54,538 nt of DNA, taken from the NCBI GenBank assembly GCA_039933315.1, contig JBDTOI010000008.1, positions 1 through 54,538 of the forward strand, read 5' to 3'. The notes below the pieces were generated by a model that saw nothing but the letters and a program-made list of their open reading frames with translations, was not told where the DNA came from and searched no databases. Below are positions 24,783 to 33,912 of this stretch, one piece after another. The first letter of the stretch is position 1. Each line of letters starts with the position of its first letter. A program made the translations under genes and the position numbers. This stretch comes from DASXRU01 sp039933315 (GTDB lineage Bacteria; Acidobacteriota; Blastocatellia; Pyrinomonadales; Pyrinomonadaceae).

Positions 24783-26279
24783 TTGCTACTAAAAGTCTTC
24801 ATCAACCGAATTCGCTGCAGTAGTTGCCTGGGCCGGCCGGCCATCGGGCTATTGCTCCTGTGTCTCTTTTCGCTTAGCCAGATAAGTTGCCTGGGTCCGA
24901 AGCGCACACCGGCGCTGGATCGAATCTTTGCCCCGGCGCGCGAGCTGAAGGGTAAGCGGCCCATTGTCGTGATCCCCGGCATCCTCGGTTCGGAGCTGGT
25001 CGATGAGAAAACCGGCGAAGTCGCCTGGCCTTCGGCGGTGCGGTCAGTCGCCTCCAATCTTACCTTGCCGCTCTCCCCCGATCTGGCGGCGAATCGTGAC
25101 AATCTTTATGCGAAGAGAATTGTATCGAGCGTCAAATTGGCGCGGTTCGTGCCCGAGGTTTACGTCTACCGCGGGTTGCTCGATGCTTTGCGGCAGTTCG
25201 GCGGTTATGCTGAGGGCGATTGGAATAATCCCGCCGCGGGTGGCGACCGCGACACCTTCTACGTCTTCGCTTACGACTGGCGGCGGGACAATGTCGAGTC
25301 TGCGCGCGAACTCGTGCGGCGGTTGGAAGATCTGAAGCGAAAGCTTAACCGCCCTGATCTGAAATTCAATATAGTGGCCCACTCGATGGGCGGCCTGGTT
25401 GCGCGTTATGCGGCCATGTATGGCGACGCCGATTTGCCTCCAGCACCACTGACGGCAATGCCGAGTTGGGCGGGCGCGGCGCACATCAACCGCATCATCA
25501 TGTTCGGAGTTCCGAACCAGGGCTCAGCGGACGCGTTTGCCACTATCCTGCGAGGCTACTCGCTTACTGAAGGCCTGCGACCTCAGATCCTTCTCTTCAA
25601 TACGTTTTCCCGCGAGGTAGCCTTTAGCTCGCCCTCGGTCTTTCAGCTTATGCCACACGCGGCTTCGGCCCGTTTTCTAGATGAGAACCTCAAGCCATTG
25701 TCGCTGGATTTGTATGACGCTTCGACGTGGACACTTTATGAGTGGGAGCGGGGAGGTTCGGCGGGCTCGGACAAAGTAGCGTCGGACGGCGACGGTGACC
25801 AGACTTCTCGAGGCCAGGCGACAGCATACCGCAACCGGTATCTTGCGGCCGTACTTTCGCGCGCCAGGCGTTTTCACGAGGCGCTGGATGCGCCGGTGAA
25901 GTCGGACTTCCCGGTGGCCCTGCTTTCCTTTGGGGGCGACTGTGAAGAGACGCTCGATGCACCCGTCATACTGCGCGATCAAAAGAAGGGTCGCTGGATC
26001 ACTCTAACCAGGCCGCAAAGCTTCCGCACATCCGATGGGCGGCGCATCTCCCAGAGCGCAGTTACTGCCGCGATGTACACTCCCGGTGATGGTCGTGTAA
26101 CACGCCGCTCGCTGCTGGCTGAAGATCTTCAAGGCCCGCTGGGCCCGGGATCGCTTTTCAATTCCGGCAAGGCAATGGCCTACTCCGTCTTTGGCTGCGA
26201 CCTTCATGGCAACCTGCAAAACAACGCGATTCTGCAAGATAATCTGTTAACCGCCCTGATGAGTGAGATGATAAGATAA
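24783..26279 (+). CDS. LCAT-like alpha/beta-hydrolase (lipase/acyltransferase)
   Basis: The protein resembles the lecithin:cholesterol acyltransferase family of lipases and acyltransferases. Motifs: PIVVIPGILGSELVDEKTGE (oxyanion/lid region), VFAYDWRRDN (family DWR), and the nucleophile elbow VAHSMGGLVARY with Ser201. The second half has SDGDGDQT-like and VFGCDLHGNLQNN segments that may hold the Asp and His. The start is a TTG at 24783, needed to include the hydrophobic signal GLLLLCLFSLSQISC; the Cys could be lipidated but the box is weak. It is likely exported. It stands alone, followed after 60 nt by the double-TIR gene. Confidence 0.85.
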   Translation: MLLKVFINRIRCSSCLGRPAIGLLLLCLFSLSQISCLGPKRTPALDRIFAPARELKGKRPIVVIPGILGSELVDEKTGEVAWPSAVRSVASNLTLPLSPDLAANRDNLYAKRIVSSVKLARFVPEVYVYRGLLDALRQFGGYAEGDWNNPAAGGDRDTFYVFAYDWRRDNVESARELVRRLEDLKRKLNRPDLKFNIVAHSMGGLVARYAAMYGDADLPPAPLTAMPSWAGAAHINRIIMFGVPNQGSADAFATILRGYSLTEGLRPQILLFNTFSREVAFSSPSVFQLMPHAASARFLDENLKPLSLDLYDASTWTLYEWERGGSAGSDKVASDGDGDQTSRGQATAYRNRYLAAVLSRARRFHEALDAPVKSDFPVALLSFGGDCEETLDAPVILRDQKKGRWITLTRPQSFRTSDGRRISQSAVTAAMYTPGDGRVTRRSLLAEDLQGPLGPGSLFNSGKAMAYSVFGCDLHGNLQNNAILQDNLLTALMSEMIR

Positions 26280-26338
26280 AACGCCGACGCCGAGAATGAG
26301 GGCAGCTTTAAGCCGACGCTTCACCAATCGCTTCCTCT

Positions 26339-27364
26339 ATGGCCAGTAATATCACGCCAAAACCAAGAGTATTTGTCAGCACATCCAGTGCCGGTGTTGA
26401 ACTGGCCTACGCTCTGCAAGAGAATCTCGAAGATGATGCTGAGATCGTTCTGTGGATGGAAAGTTTCAGCCCCGGCACGGCTACTTACGAGAGTTTACTT
26501 GAAACTCTAAAGAGCTCAGATTTCGCCGTTATTGCTTTTTCGAAGGACGACCTCGTTCGTCGATCACCGAGGGCCAGCCAACCGGATGTCAACCTCATTT
26601 TTGAAATCGGTTTATTGGTCGCGACTTTGGGTGTCGACAGAACCTTCTTATTGGTGCCAAAGAAGCTGGAGAATCTCCTTCCCACGGATTTGAAGAATGT
26701 GAATCTACTCAAGTTCGAGCCGCAGTCTTCATACACTGATCTTCAATCCGCCTTGCAACTACCCTGCAGAAGAATTAGAAGGATAATTAACAGTCTTGGA
26801 GTCTATGAACGGGAGAGATCACTCGAACCCTCCCCGGCTACAAAGAAGACCGTGGGCCCTAAGGAAAGGACGTCCACCAAAGCCGTTGCTAAGAAGACTG
26901 AGCGACCTGTGGCTAACAAGCGTCATCAGGTCTTCATAAGCTACAGTCATAAAGACAAACGTTGGTTGGAAAAACTCAGAACGTTTTTGGCGCCGAGCAC
27001 CCAGGATGAAACCTTGTTTCTCTGGGACGACACGATGATCAAGCCTGGTGAAGAGTGGAATGAAAAAATCGAATCTGCACTCGCCGCTGCCAAGATAGCG
27101 GTGTTACTGGTGAGTCGACACTTTCTCGCCTCACGGTTCATCTTGAAGCAAGAACTACCTCCTCTTTTGGAGGCCGCCAGGTCGGATGGTCTCAAGATCC
27201 TCTGGGTCTACTTAAGTGCAGCCGATTATAAAAGGACCGAGATTGCGAAATACCAGGCAGCCCACGACATAGCAAGACCACTAGAAGCTCGAGCCGGCCC
27301 TAAGCAAAACGAAGAACTCCTAAAAGTGTGTGATCGGATCAATGAAGCGGCTCAGGCAAAGTAG
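26339..27364 (+). CDS. Double-TIR protein: PF10137-type TIR-like domain plus canonical TIR
   Basis: The N-terminal domain (about residues 8-150) matches the TIR-like family seen in CAP12/Pycsar effectors: VFVSTSSAGVELAYALQENL, VLWMESFSPG, SSDFAVIAFSKDDLVRRSP and PDVNLIFEIGLLVATLGVDR, with a candidate catalytic Glu at residue 89. A Lys/Thr/Pro-rich linker (about 160-195) follows. The C-terminal domain (196-341) is a TIR_2-type domain: HQVFISYSHKDKRWLEKL, WDDTMIKPGEEWNEKIESAL, VLLVSRHFLASRFILKQEL, with a candidate catalytic Glu at residue 272. Both could bind or cleave NAD. No signal or membrane segment is seen. There is no neighbouring cyclase, STING or Argonaute gene. A defence or signalling role is an inference from the families. 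Confidence 0.88.
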   Translation: MASNITPKPRVFVSTSSAGVELAYALQENLEDDAEIVLWMESFSPGTATYESLLETLKSSDFAVIAFSKDDLVRRSPRASQPDVNLIFEIGLLVATLGVDRTFLLVPKKLENLLPTDLKNVNLLKFEPQSSYTDLQSALQLPCRRIRRIINSLGVYERERSLEPSPATKKTVGPKERTSTKAVAKKTERPVANKRHQVFISYSHKDKRWLEKLRTFLAPSTQDETLFLWDDTMIKPGEEWNEKIESALAAAKIAVLLVSRHFLASRFILKQELPPLLEAARSDGLKILWVYLSAADYKRTEIAKYQAAHDIARPLEARAGPKQNEELLKVCDRINEAAQAK

Positions 27365-27402
27365 TCGCCGGTAAGTTCGAAGCGGACCACTGACAGCTTT
27401 GG

Positions 27403-27507
27403 TTCGTGTTGCTTCGTAAGATTTCGTGTGATTTCGTGGATCGGGTGCTTAGGATGCGGAGCCACACGATCCACGAAATCACACTAAACTGCACGAAAGA
27501 ACACGAA
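27403..27507. repeat. 40-bp imperfect inverted repeat between the TIR gene and queD
   Basis: The arms at 27403-27443 and 27468-27507 pair over about 40 bp with a few gaps; an inner core of 17 bp (tgtgatttcgtggatcg) is perfect. The word TTTCGTG recurs in each arm. It lies between convergent genes and could also act as a bidirectional transcript end, though no T-runs flank it. Confidence 0.75.
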
Positions 27508-27547
27508 ATAGTGGTTTTCTGCCAAGCTATCGTCGACCCTTTCTTAA

Positions 27548-27928
27548 CTAATCAATCTGGAAAGTGGCAACACTGGTAGGAGTCTCAAAGCAACGCACCT
27601 TGTAGATCTGCACTCGGTCGTCATTGATGCGAGACGAGACGCGTTCGAGGATGTATTTGGCCAGGTTCTCGGCGGAAGGCTGTAACTCAACGAAGGGCTG
27701 AAGCTCGTTGATATTGCGGTGGTCCAGGTAGCTCACCACTTCGTCGGCGGCGGATTTCAGCTCCACAAAATCCACCAGCAAGCCAATGTTGTCCAGCTCG
27801 CGGCCACGCGCGTAAATCTCAATCCGATAATTGTGCCCGTGCAGGTTTTCGCACTTGCCCTTATAGCCGCGCAACTGATGCGCGCTGGAAAAATTGCGCT
27901 CGATCATTACTTCAAAAGTGCCCGCCAT
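27548..27928 (-). CDS. queD: 6-carboxy-5,6,7,8-tetrahydropterin synthase
   Basis: The enzyme converts 7,8-dihydroneopterin triphosphate to 6-carboxytetrahydropterin in queuosine/7-deazaguanine synthesis. Zinc ligands are in FSSAHQL and the LHGHNYRIEI motif, and the Cys of GKCENLHGH is the catalytic residue of the QueD class. The DHRNIN stretch and the Glu in CFETPTS are also typical. The length of 126 aa is normal. It lies 92 nt after dinG on the same strand. Other queuosine genes are not in this window. A PTPS-like alternative function is less likely given the CxxxHGH arrangement. Confidence 0.94.
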   Translation of the reverse strand: MAGTFEVMIERNFSSAHQLRGYKGKCENLHGHNYRIEIYARGRELDNIGLLVDFVELKSAADEVVSYLDHRNINELQPFVELQPSAENLAKYILERVSSRINDDRVQIYKVRCFETPTSVATFQID

Positions 27929-28019
27929 AGTCCTCCCAAGCAGAAGCCCAACCGTCAGGGAGGGCTCAGCAGTTTATCCCCCACGTTAACCGCGCTGGCT
28001 TATGCTTTTGGCCGCTGCA

Positions 28020-29987
28020 TTATCCGGCCATAGCCTCGTGCGCTTCAAATACTCGCCCGATTTCTTCAACCTTCGAAGTCGTTCGGCACGGCGGCAAGCT
28101 TTGCAAAAATGTCTGCCCGTACATCTTTGTGCGCAGGCGCGGATCCAGCACCGCCAGCACACCCGTGTCAGTCGTACTACGAATTAAACGGCCCAGTCCC
28201 TGCTTCAAAGTGATTATTGCCTGCGGCACACTGTACTCATAAAAACTCGAGCCGCCATTCTCTTCGATGTAGCGTTGCCGCGCGGCCACTACCGGATCAG
28301 TTGGGACAGCGAAAGGCAGCTTGTCGATGATGACGCAGGACAATTGCTCTCCACGCACATCAACTCCTTGCCAAAAACTTGAAGTCGCAAATAGAACTGC
28401 GTTTGGCGTCTCGCGAAACCTCTTCAGCAGCGCGCCCTTCGAAGAGCTGCCCTGAAGGAAGCAGGGATAGTCCAGCTCCGGCATGGCGCGCTCGTACAAA
28501 GCATTCATGCCCGCGAAGCTGGTGGCCAGCACAAAGGCGCGGCCCGCAGTCGCGTTGACGATCTTTACCACTTCCGCCGCCGCCGCTTCGGCCCATTGGG
28601 GCGAGCGCGGGTCGGGCATGTTCGGCGGCAGATAGAGCACAGCCTGGCTTTCGTAATCGAAGATCGATTCGGCTATCAAATCGAAGGCGTCCTGGAGCCC
28701 GAGCCGTTTGCGAATGAAATTAAAATTGCCGCCGCTGGAAAGCGTCGCGGAAGTAAGCACCACCGTAGGCACTGTCTCGAACAATTTGTCCTGTAGTAAG
28801 TTCGAAACATCGATCGGCGATGCCCGCAAAAAGACGCCGCGACCCCTGCGTTCCAGCCAGTACACAAACTTCTTGTCGGGGCTCGTAACGATGAAGGTCA
28901 GATCAAACCGCACCTGCCGAATGCGTCGAACGATGTTTTCAACTTCCGGGGGCTGTTCGCTCAGCGCATCAAGGGTAGTCTCCAGCCGTTCGAGGGCGCC
29001 GTCGAAGGCTAAATAAGCATCGCCCAGTCGGGTTGATGAGAAGCCGCCTTCGGTATTCCGCACGGCAAACGTATCCGGGGTCAGTGAGAAGCGCCCTTCC
29101 GCGCCACGACCATCCTGAAATCCCATCCAGAAGATGTCGGCGAAGCGCGAAACACGTGTTGCGATCTTCGTCAGTTCCCGGACGACTTCGGCTTTCTCAA
29201 TGGGCAGATATCCAACATCGCGTAAAAGGTCGTCAATCTGGTAATTCGAAATCTGGGTGCCGAAGTATTCGGAGGCCACGTCCTCGATCATGTGGGCTTC
29301 GTCGAGTATCACAGCGGTGTAGTCTGGCAGGACCTGGCCGTACATACCGTTGCGCAACGCCAGGTCAGCAAAGAAGAGATGATGATTGACGACCACGATG
29401 TCTGCGTCGACTGCCCGCCGGCGCATGCGCGTGATAAAGCAGGGATCAAAGTCCGCGCACTTTTGACCAGTACATGTTTCCGCGCGCGCGTCGATGTGTC
29501 GCCAGAACCTTAGGTTCTCCGGCAAGGACGAGAGTTCGGCGCGATCGCCTGTTTCAGTGTGGCGCACCCAACGCGAAACCTCATCGAAGTGATCCATCTC
29601 GTCCAAACCGTCCAGGATCGGCGCGCCTTCCGCGCGCGCCAGTCGATCCAGGCAAGCGTAGTTGTTGCGACCTTTCATGCACGCGGCGCTGAATGGCTTT
29701 GGCAGCACACTCTGTAGGAATGGAATGTCCTTGTCCATCAGTTGTTCTTGCAGGTTCTTCGTGCCGGTGGAGATGATCACGCGACCGCCGCCGCCCAGCG
29801 CCGAGGCCACCGCGGGCACAAGATAAGCCAGCGTTTTGCCAGTGCCGGTGCCGGCCTCAACGATCAGATGATGCTTACCTTCAAACGCGCGCAGCACCGC
29901 CTCAGCCATTTCGATCTGGCCGGGACGATGTTCGTATTCAGGGTGGGCCTTGGCTATTAAGCCATCGCGGCCGAAGACTTGTTGCAT
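28020..29987 (-). CDS. dinG: DinG/YoaA-type ATP-dependent DNA helicase
   Basis: This is an XPD-like superfamily 2 helicase, 5'-3' in the family. Walker A is EAGTGTGKTLAYLVP and the DEAH box is VILDEAHMIED. Candidate Fe-S cysteines lie between motifs Ia and II: CMKGRNNYAC and CTGQKCADFDPC. The C-terminal helicase motifs include FATSSFWQGVDVRG and GLGRLIRS. The length of 655 aa fits. It probably unwinds D-loops, R-loops or G-quadruplex DNA in repair. It starts 24 nt after the recQ stop, which suggests joint transcription with recQ and possibly vapBC. Confidence 0.93.
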   Translation of the reverse strand: MQQVFGRDGLIAKAHPEYEHRPGQIEMAEAVLRAFEGKHHLIVEAGTGTGKTLAYLVPAVASALGGGGRVIISTGTKNLQEQLMDKDIPFLQSVLPKPFSAACMKGRNNYACLDRLARAEGAPILDGLDEMDHFDEVSRWVRHTETGDRAELSSLPENLRFWRHIDARAETCTGQKCADFDPCFITRMRRRAVDADIVVVNHHLFFADLALRNGMYGQVLPDYTAVILDEAHMIEDVASEYFGTQISNYQIDDLLRDVGYLPIEKAEVVRELTKIATRVSRFADIFWMGFQDGRGAEGRFSLTPDTFAVRNTEGGFSSTRLGDAYLAFDGALERLETTLDALSEQPPEVENIVRRIRQVRFDLTFIVTSPDKKFVYWLERRGRGVFLRASPIDVSNLLQDKLFETVPTVVLTSATLSSGGNFNFIRKRLGLQDAFDLIAESIFDYESQAVLYLPPNMPDPRSPQWAEAAAAEVVKIVNATAGRAFVLATSFAGMNALYERAMPELDYPCFLQGSSSKGALLKRFRETPNAVLFATSSFWQGVDVRGEQLSCVIIDKLPFAVPTDPVVAARQRYIEENGGSSFYEYSVPQAIITLKQGLGRLIRSTTDTGVLAVLDPRLRTKMYGQTFLQSLPPCRTTSKVEEIGRVFEAHEAMAG

Positions 29988-30011
29988 GTGTCAATGATTC
30001 TAACCACCAAA

Positions 30012-31868
30012 CTAGTCATCGGCGAAACGCTGACGTGGGTTGGCTTCCAGATGGGTGGCGATCTCCCCCATGAAATCCACGCCGAACTCTTGCAGCTTCC
30101 GTTCGCCGACGCCGTTGATGCGGCTGAACTGCGATCGGTTCGTAGGATAGTAATGGGCCATCTGGCGCAGGGCTACGTCGGAAAAGACGATGTAAGGGGG
30201 TACGGCCCGTTGGTCTGCCAGTTTCTTTCGCAGGCGGCGCAGCCTTTCGAACAAAGCTTCGTCACAAACGATTTCACCCGCGCGCCGCTTGCCTAATCTG
30301 GCAGGCCCAGACGGCTTGGGTTTGGCTATTGGTTTGGTCAGCTGTAATGACTGGCGTTGCCGAAGGGCGGCCTGACCTTTGTCTGTCAGCGCCAGCACAT
30401 TGAACTTTTCCACCAGTTGGCGCAGGTAACCGAGCCGGATCAGTTCCCGCCCGATCATCTTCCATTCAGTCCGTTCACGATCCTTGCCAATGCCGTAGGT
30501 GGAAACGGTGTGGTGGTCCCACTTCATTACATTTTCGGTTTCCGCGCCGGTAAGCACTTCGACGATCTGGTTCATGCCGAAATCGAAGCCGCTCTTTTCC
30601 CGCACGCGGTAAACGCACGACAAGAACTTCTGCGCGTCCAGGGTGCCGTCGTAGGTCTCGCGCGGGGTCAGGCAGTTATCGCAACCAGCGCAGTTGGGCT
30701 CGGCAAAATTCTCGCCAAAGTAACCGAGCAGCACTGTGCGCCGGCAGACACCGCTTTCGGCGTAATGGACTATCTGCTGCAATTGGTCGCGGGCAATTTC
30801 CCGTTCGCGGGCGCTGACCTTTTCATCAATAAACTGCGAATACTTCACCGCGTCACCTGCGCTGAAGAGCAAAAGGCAATCGCTGGGTAATCCATCGCGG
30901 CCTGCTCGTCCCGTTTCCTGGTAGTAGCCTTCAATGTTCTTGGGCAGATCGTAGTGCACCACGAAGCGCACGTTCGGTTTGTTGATGCCCATGCCGAAGG
31001 CTATGGTCGCGCAGACCACCCGCACTTCGTCACGCAGGAAGAGTTCCTGGTTGTTAGTGCGCTCGTTGGCCGCGAGACCAGCGTGATATGGGGCGGTGGG
31101 AATGCCATTCTCGTTCAGGCGTTGCGCTACGCTTTCGACACTGCGGCGGCTCTGGCAATAGACAATGCCGCTGTCGTCGGGCCTGGCCTTTACGAATTCA
31201 AGTAGCTGGTTGAATGGCTTATTTTTGCCCAGCACGCGATAAGTAAGGTTCGGCCTATTGAAGCTGGCCACGTAACAGCTGGGCTCGTGCAAATGAAGTT
31301 GCTTGACGATGTCGCTGCGCACCCGTTCGGTGGCGGTGGCGGTGAGCGCCATCATCGGCGTGTCGGGGAGATGGTTGCGTAGTTCGGCGAGGCGACGATA
31401 CTCCGGGCGGAAGTCGTGACCCCATTCACTGATGCAATGGGCTTCGTCGATGGCGAGTAAGTTCACGTGCCAGCCCTTTAGATCGGAAAGAAAGCCGGAA
31501 AGCATCAAGCGTTCGGGCGCGACATAAAGCAAACGATACTCGCCGTTATGGAGACCGCGCAGACGAGCTCGCGCGTCCGCGGCGCTTAGCGATGAGTTGA
31601 GAAATGTCGCAGCCACGCCCCCGGCTTGTAAAGCATCAACCTGGTCCTTCATTAATGAAATGAGAGGTGAAACGACTACCGTCAATCCTGGCCGCACCAG
31701 GGCAGGCAGCTGGAAACAAAGAGACTTGCCTCCGCCGGTCGGCAGAAGCGCCAGCACATCCCGGCCCGCCAGAGCATCACGGATGATCTCCGCCTGCAAT
31801 GGCCGGAACTCGCTGAAGCCGAAAACCTGCTTGAGTAAGGTGAGAAGGGAAGGCGATTCAGCTTGCAT
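30012..31868 (-). CDS. recQ: RecQ-type ATP-dependent DNA helicase
   Basis: This 3'-5' superfamily 2 DNA helicase acts in recombination and fork repair. Motif 0 and I: FGFSEFRPLQAEIIRDAL and LLPTGGGKSLCFQLP. Motif II is AIDEAHCISEWGHDF and motif VI region QETGRAGRDGLPS. A zinc-binding RQC part has CRRTVLLGYFGE followed by CAGCDNC. A winged-helix and a C-terminal HRDC domain (LFERLRRLRKKLADQRAVPP) complete the protein. I use the ATG at 31868 (618 aa), because a longer frame from 31919 would overlap the end of vapC. It has no strong ribosome-binding site; coupling to vapC (28 nt gap) is possible. Confidence 0.95.
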   Translation of the reverse strand: MQAESPSLLTLLKQVFGFSEFRPLQAEIIRDALAGRDVLALLPTGGGKSLCFQLPALVRPGLTVVVSPLISLMKDQVDALQAGGVAATFLNSSLSAADARARLRGLHNGEYRLLYVAPERLMLSGFLSDLKGWHVNLLAIDEAHCISEWGHDFRPEYRRLAELRNHLPDTPMMALTATATERVRSDIVKQLHLHEPSCYVASFNRPNLTYRVLGKNKPFNQLLEFVKARPDDSGIVYCQSRRSVESVAQRLNENGIPTAPYHAGLAANERTNNQELFLRDEVRVVCATIAFGMGINKPNVRFVVHYDLPKNIEGYYQETGRAGRDGLPSDCLLLFSAGDAVKYSQFIDEKVSAREREIARDQLQQIVHYAESGVCRRTVLLGYFGENFAEPNCAGCDNCLTPRETYDGTLDAQKFLSCVYRVREKSGFDFGMNQIVEVLTGAETENVMKWDHHTVSTYGIGKDRERTEWKMIGRELIRLGYLRQLVEKFNVLALTDKGQAALRQRQSLQLTKPIAKPKPSGPARLGKRRAGEIVCDEALFERLRRLRKKLADQRAVPPYIVFSDVALRQMAHYYPTNRSQFSRINGVGERKLQEFGVDFMGEIATHLEANPRQRFADD

Positions 31869-31896
31869 AAAACGAGAACTAGTTGCGTTGCGGTCA

Positions 31897-32292
31897 CTAT
31901 CGATCCAGTAGACGAGCAAAGCCAGCCTGTTTGAAGTTATGATCGGTGGTCAGGGCCTGCCCGATTTCATTGCCCCTCATAAGGACGAAGCTAACCGCAT
32001 CGCATAGTGTCCAGCGCTTGTCGCTGCGTTCAGCCAGCAATTCCATGGCTCGCTGGTGCAGGTCTGTATCAACCCACACAACCCGGATTTCATCGCTGTG
32101 CTGAATCGCGTCTATGAATTGCAGAGCACTTGGTAACGGGGCTCGCCGAGCGATCGCCAGAGCCACAAATTCAGCAAACACATAGTTGTGGGCTAGTCGC
32201 TGAGTGGCAGTGTCGTAATATTTTGTAGCCGGGGAGTGTCGAACGTCTCTCTGATCGAAGAGACACATCAACCCTGAAGTGTCGAGCAACAT
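31897..32292 (-). CDS. vapC: PIN-domain toxin, VapC type
   Basis: This 131-aa predicted ribonuclease toxin has the four acidic residues of the PIN active site: Asp4 in LLDTSG, Glu41 in FAEFVAL, Asp98 in TLCDAVSF and Asp117 in ALTTDHNF. Its ATG overlaps the antitoxin stop by one base (TAATG), typical for coupled toxin-antitoxin genes. It ends 28 nt before recQ on the same strand. The target RNA cannot be told from sequence. Confidence 0.88.
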   Translation of the reverse strand: MLLDTSGLMCLFDQRDVRHSPATKYYDTATQRLAHNYVFAEFVALAIARRAPLPSALQFIDAIQHSDEIRVVWVDTDLHQRAMELLAERSDKRWTLCDAVSFVLMRGNEIGQALTTDHNFKQAGFARLLDR

Positions 32293-32549
32293 TATGAGTC
32301 GGCCTCGTGAGAGCTGGCGTGTTCGCGGGCAAGATCGGCATCGATTCGATCATTGTCCGCCGAGCGCGGGTCGCCGCTATCCCAAATGCCGAAGAATGAG
32401 CGCACTGACGGCGTTCCATTGCCGGTTGACGGGTCCTCGCGCCGATGAAGCAACCGCTCTATGAACTGCAATACTTCATCCTGTAATTCTTTAGGTAGCC
32501 GCTTTAGGAGGTCTTCCAATTTTTTGGAATTCACTGTCATACTCTTCAC
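32292..32549 (-). CDS. vapB: VapB-like antitoxin (DUF2281-like)
   Basis: This 85-aa protein has a helical N-terminus (KKLEDLLKRLPKELQDEVLQFIERLL) like DUF2281 antitoxins, then a disordered acidic tail (DARSADNDRIDADLAREH-like) that would wrap the VapC partner. The pair is translationally coupled. It is the first gene of the possible vapB-vapC-recQ-dinG run and may autoregulate it; no clear operator dyad was identified upstream. Its start lies 31 nt after the glyA stop on the same strand. Confidence 0.8.
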   Translation of the reverse strand: MKSMTVNSKKLEDLLKRLPKELQDEVLQFIERLLHRREDPSTGNGTPSVRSFFGIWDSGDPRSADNDRIDADLAREHASSHEADS

Positions 32550-32580
32550 CGGTTAGAGCATACACCTTGGTGCAGCCAGT

Positions 32581-33885
32581 TCAATTTGCAGCAATTGAAT
32601 CTGCTTCTGCCAGCCGGCGTTTCAATCGCTTCGGATACAAGGGAAACCTCGCACTGAGTTCGGTCACGCCTCGCAAGACTTTGCTACGCGCGTCTTCCGA
32701 TTCCGGCTCCTGAACGATGGTGGCGATAAGGCGGCCGATCTCACGCATCTCTGGTTCTTTCATGCCGCGGGTTGTTACCGCGGGAGTGCCGAGGCGAATC
32801 CCGGAAGCGACAAAGGGCGAATTCTTGTCAAAGGGAATCGTGTTCTTGTTGACGGTGATGTTCGCCGCCTCGAGCGCTTTTTCCGCAACCTTGCCGGTAA
32901 TTCCTTTCCCGTCGGCAAAGACGTCCACCAGCATAAGGTGATTGTCGGTGCCGCCGGAAACCAGGCGCAGACCTTGCTCCTGTAGTTCGCTAGCCAGAGC
33001 TTTTGCATTCTTCAGGATCTGCTGCTGATAGGCTTTGAAGTCATCGCGCAGCGCTTCGCCGAAGGCTACGGCTTTGGCGGCGATAATGTGGACCAACGGC
33101 CCGCCTTGCACGCCGGGAAAAAGTTTCCGGTCGATTTCCTTGGCGTGTTCTTCTTTGCAAAGTATCAGTCCACCGCGTGGCCCGCGCAGAGTTTTGTGTG
33201 TGGTCGTGGTCACATAGTTCGCATGTGGCACAGGGGAGGGGTGAAGCCCGGCAACAACCAGTCCGGCTATGTGCGCGATGTCTGCGAACATGCAGGCCTT
33301 TACGCCGGCGGCGATTTCGGCGATGCGTTGAAAATCGATAATGCGCGGGTAGGCGGACGCGCCGCAGATGATCATTCGGGGCATGCACTCTTCCGCGATT
33401 CTTTGCAGCTCGTCATAGTCGATCGTTTCGGTTTCAGCCGATACGCCATAGTCGCTGACTTTGTAACTGAAGCCGGAAAAGTTTAGCGGGTGTCCGTGGG
33501 TCAAATGTCCGCCGTGGGAGAGGTTCATTCCCAGGATGGGATCCCCATAATCAAGCGCGGCGAGATAGACGGCCATGTTGGCCTGCGAGCCGCTATGCGG
33601 TTGCACATTCGCATGATCAGCGCCGAATAGTTCTTTGGCGCGATCGATAGCAGTCTGCTCGACGACGTCGGTCCATTCACAGCCGCCGTAATAGCGCTTC
33701 CTGGGATAACCCTCGGCGTACTTGTTGGTGAAGACTGAGCCCATGGCTTCGAGCACCGCCTCGCTCACGAAATTCTCCGAGGCGATTAGTTCCAGACCGT
33801 TAGCCTGGCGGGCGACTTCGTTGTCGACGGCGTTGCTGATGAGCGGATCGACTTCGGCGAGCGGAGCATTTAGAAGGTTATTCAC
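32581..33885 (-). CDS. glyA: Serine hydroxymethyltransferase
   Basis: This PLP enzyme in the cytosol converts serine and tetrahydrofolate to glycine and methylene-THF. Conserved parts: NGLELIASENFVSEAV, NKYAEGYPRKRYYGGCE, ADHANVQPHSGSQANMAVY, the PLP-binding Lys in TTTHKTLRGPRGG, and HLMLVDVF. The length of 434 aa is a little above the usual 417 due to a short C-terminal extension. It follows rpiB on the same strand, with a hairpin repeat (33913-33972) upstream of its start. No glycine riboswitch is seen in the leader. Confidence 0.98.
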   Translation of the reverse strand: MNNLLNAPLAEVDPLISNAVDNEVARQANGLELIASENFVSEAVLEAMGSVFTNKYAEGYPRKRYYGGCEWTDVVEQTAIDRAKELFGADHANVQPHSGSQANMAVYLAALDYGDPILGMNLSHGGHLTHGHPLNFSGFSYKVSDYGVSAETETIDYDELQRIAEECMPRMIICGASAYPRIIDFQRIAEIAAGVKACMFADIAHIAGLVVAGLHPSPVPHANYVTTTTHKTLRGPRGGLILCKEEHAKEIDRKLFPGVQGGPLVHIIAAKAVAFGEALRDDFKAYQQQILKNAKALASELQEQGLRLVSGGTDNHLMLVDVFADGKGITGKVAEKALEAANITVNKNTIPFDKNSPFVASGIRLGTPAVTTRGMKEPEMREIGRLIATIVQEPESEDARSKVLRGVTELSARFPLYPKRLKRRLAEADSIAAN

Positions 33886-33912
33886 TGAAGGTTCCTCTCA
33901 ATCCTCGGTGAT

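Noticed and set aside
30012..31919. Longer recQ start at 31919
   Set aside because: It would overlap the end of vapC, and the extra 17 residues are not part of the RecQ helicase domain.
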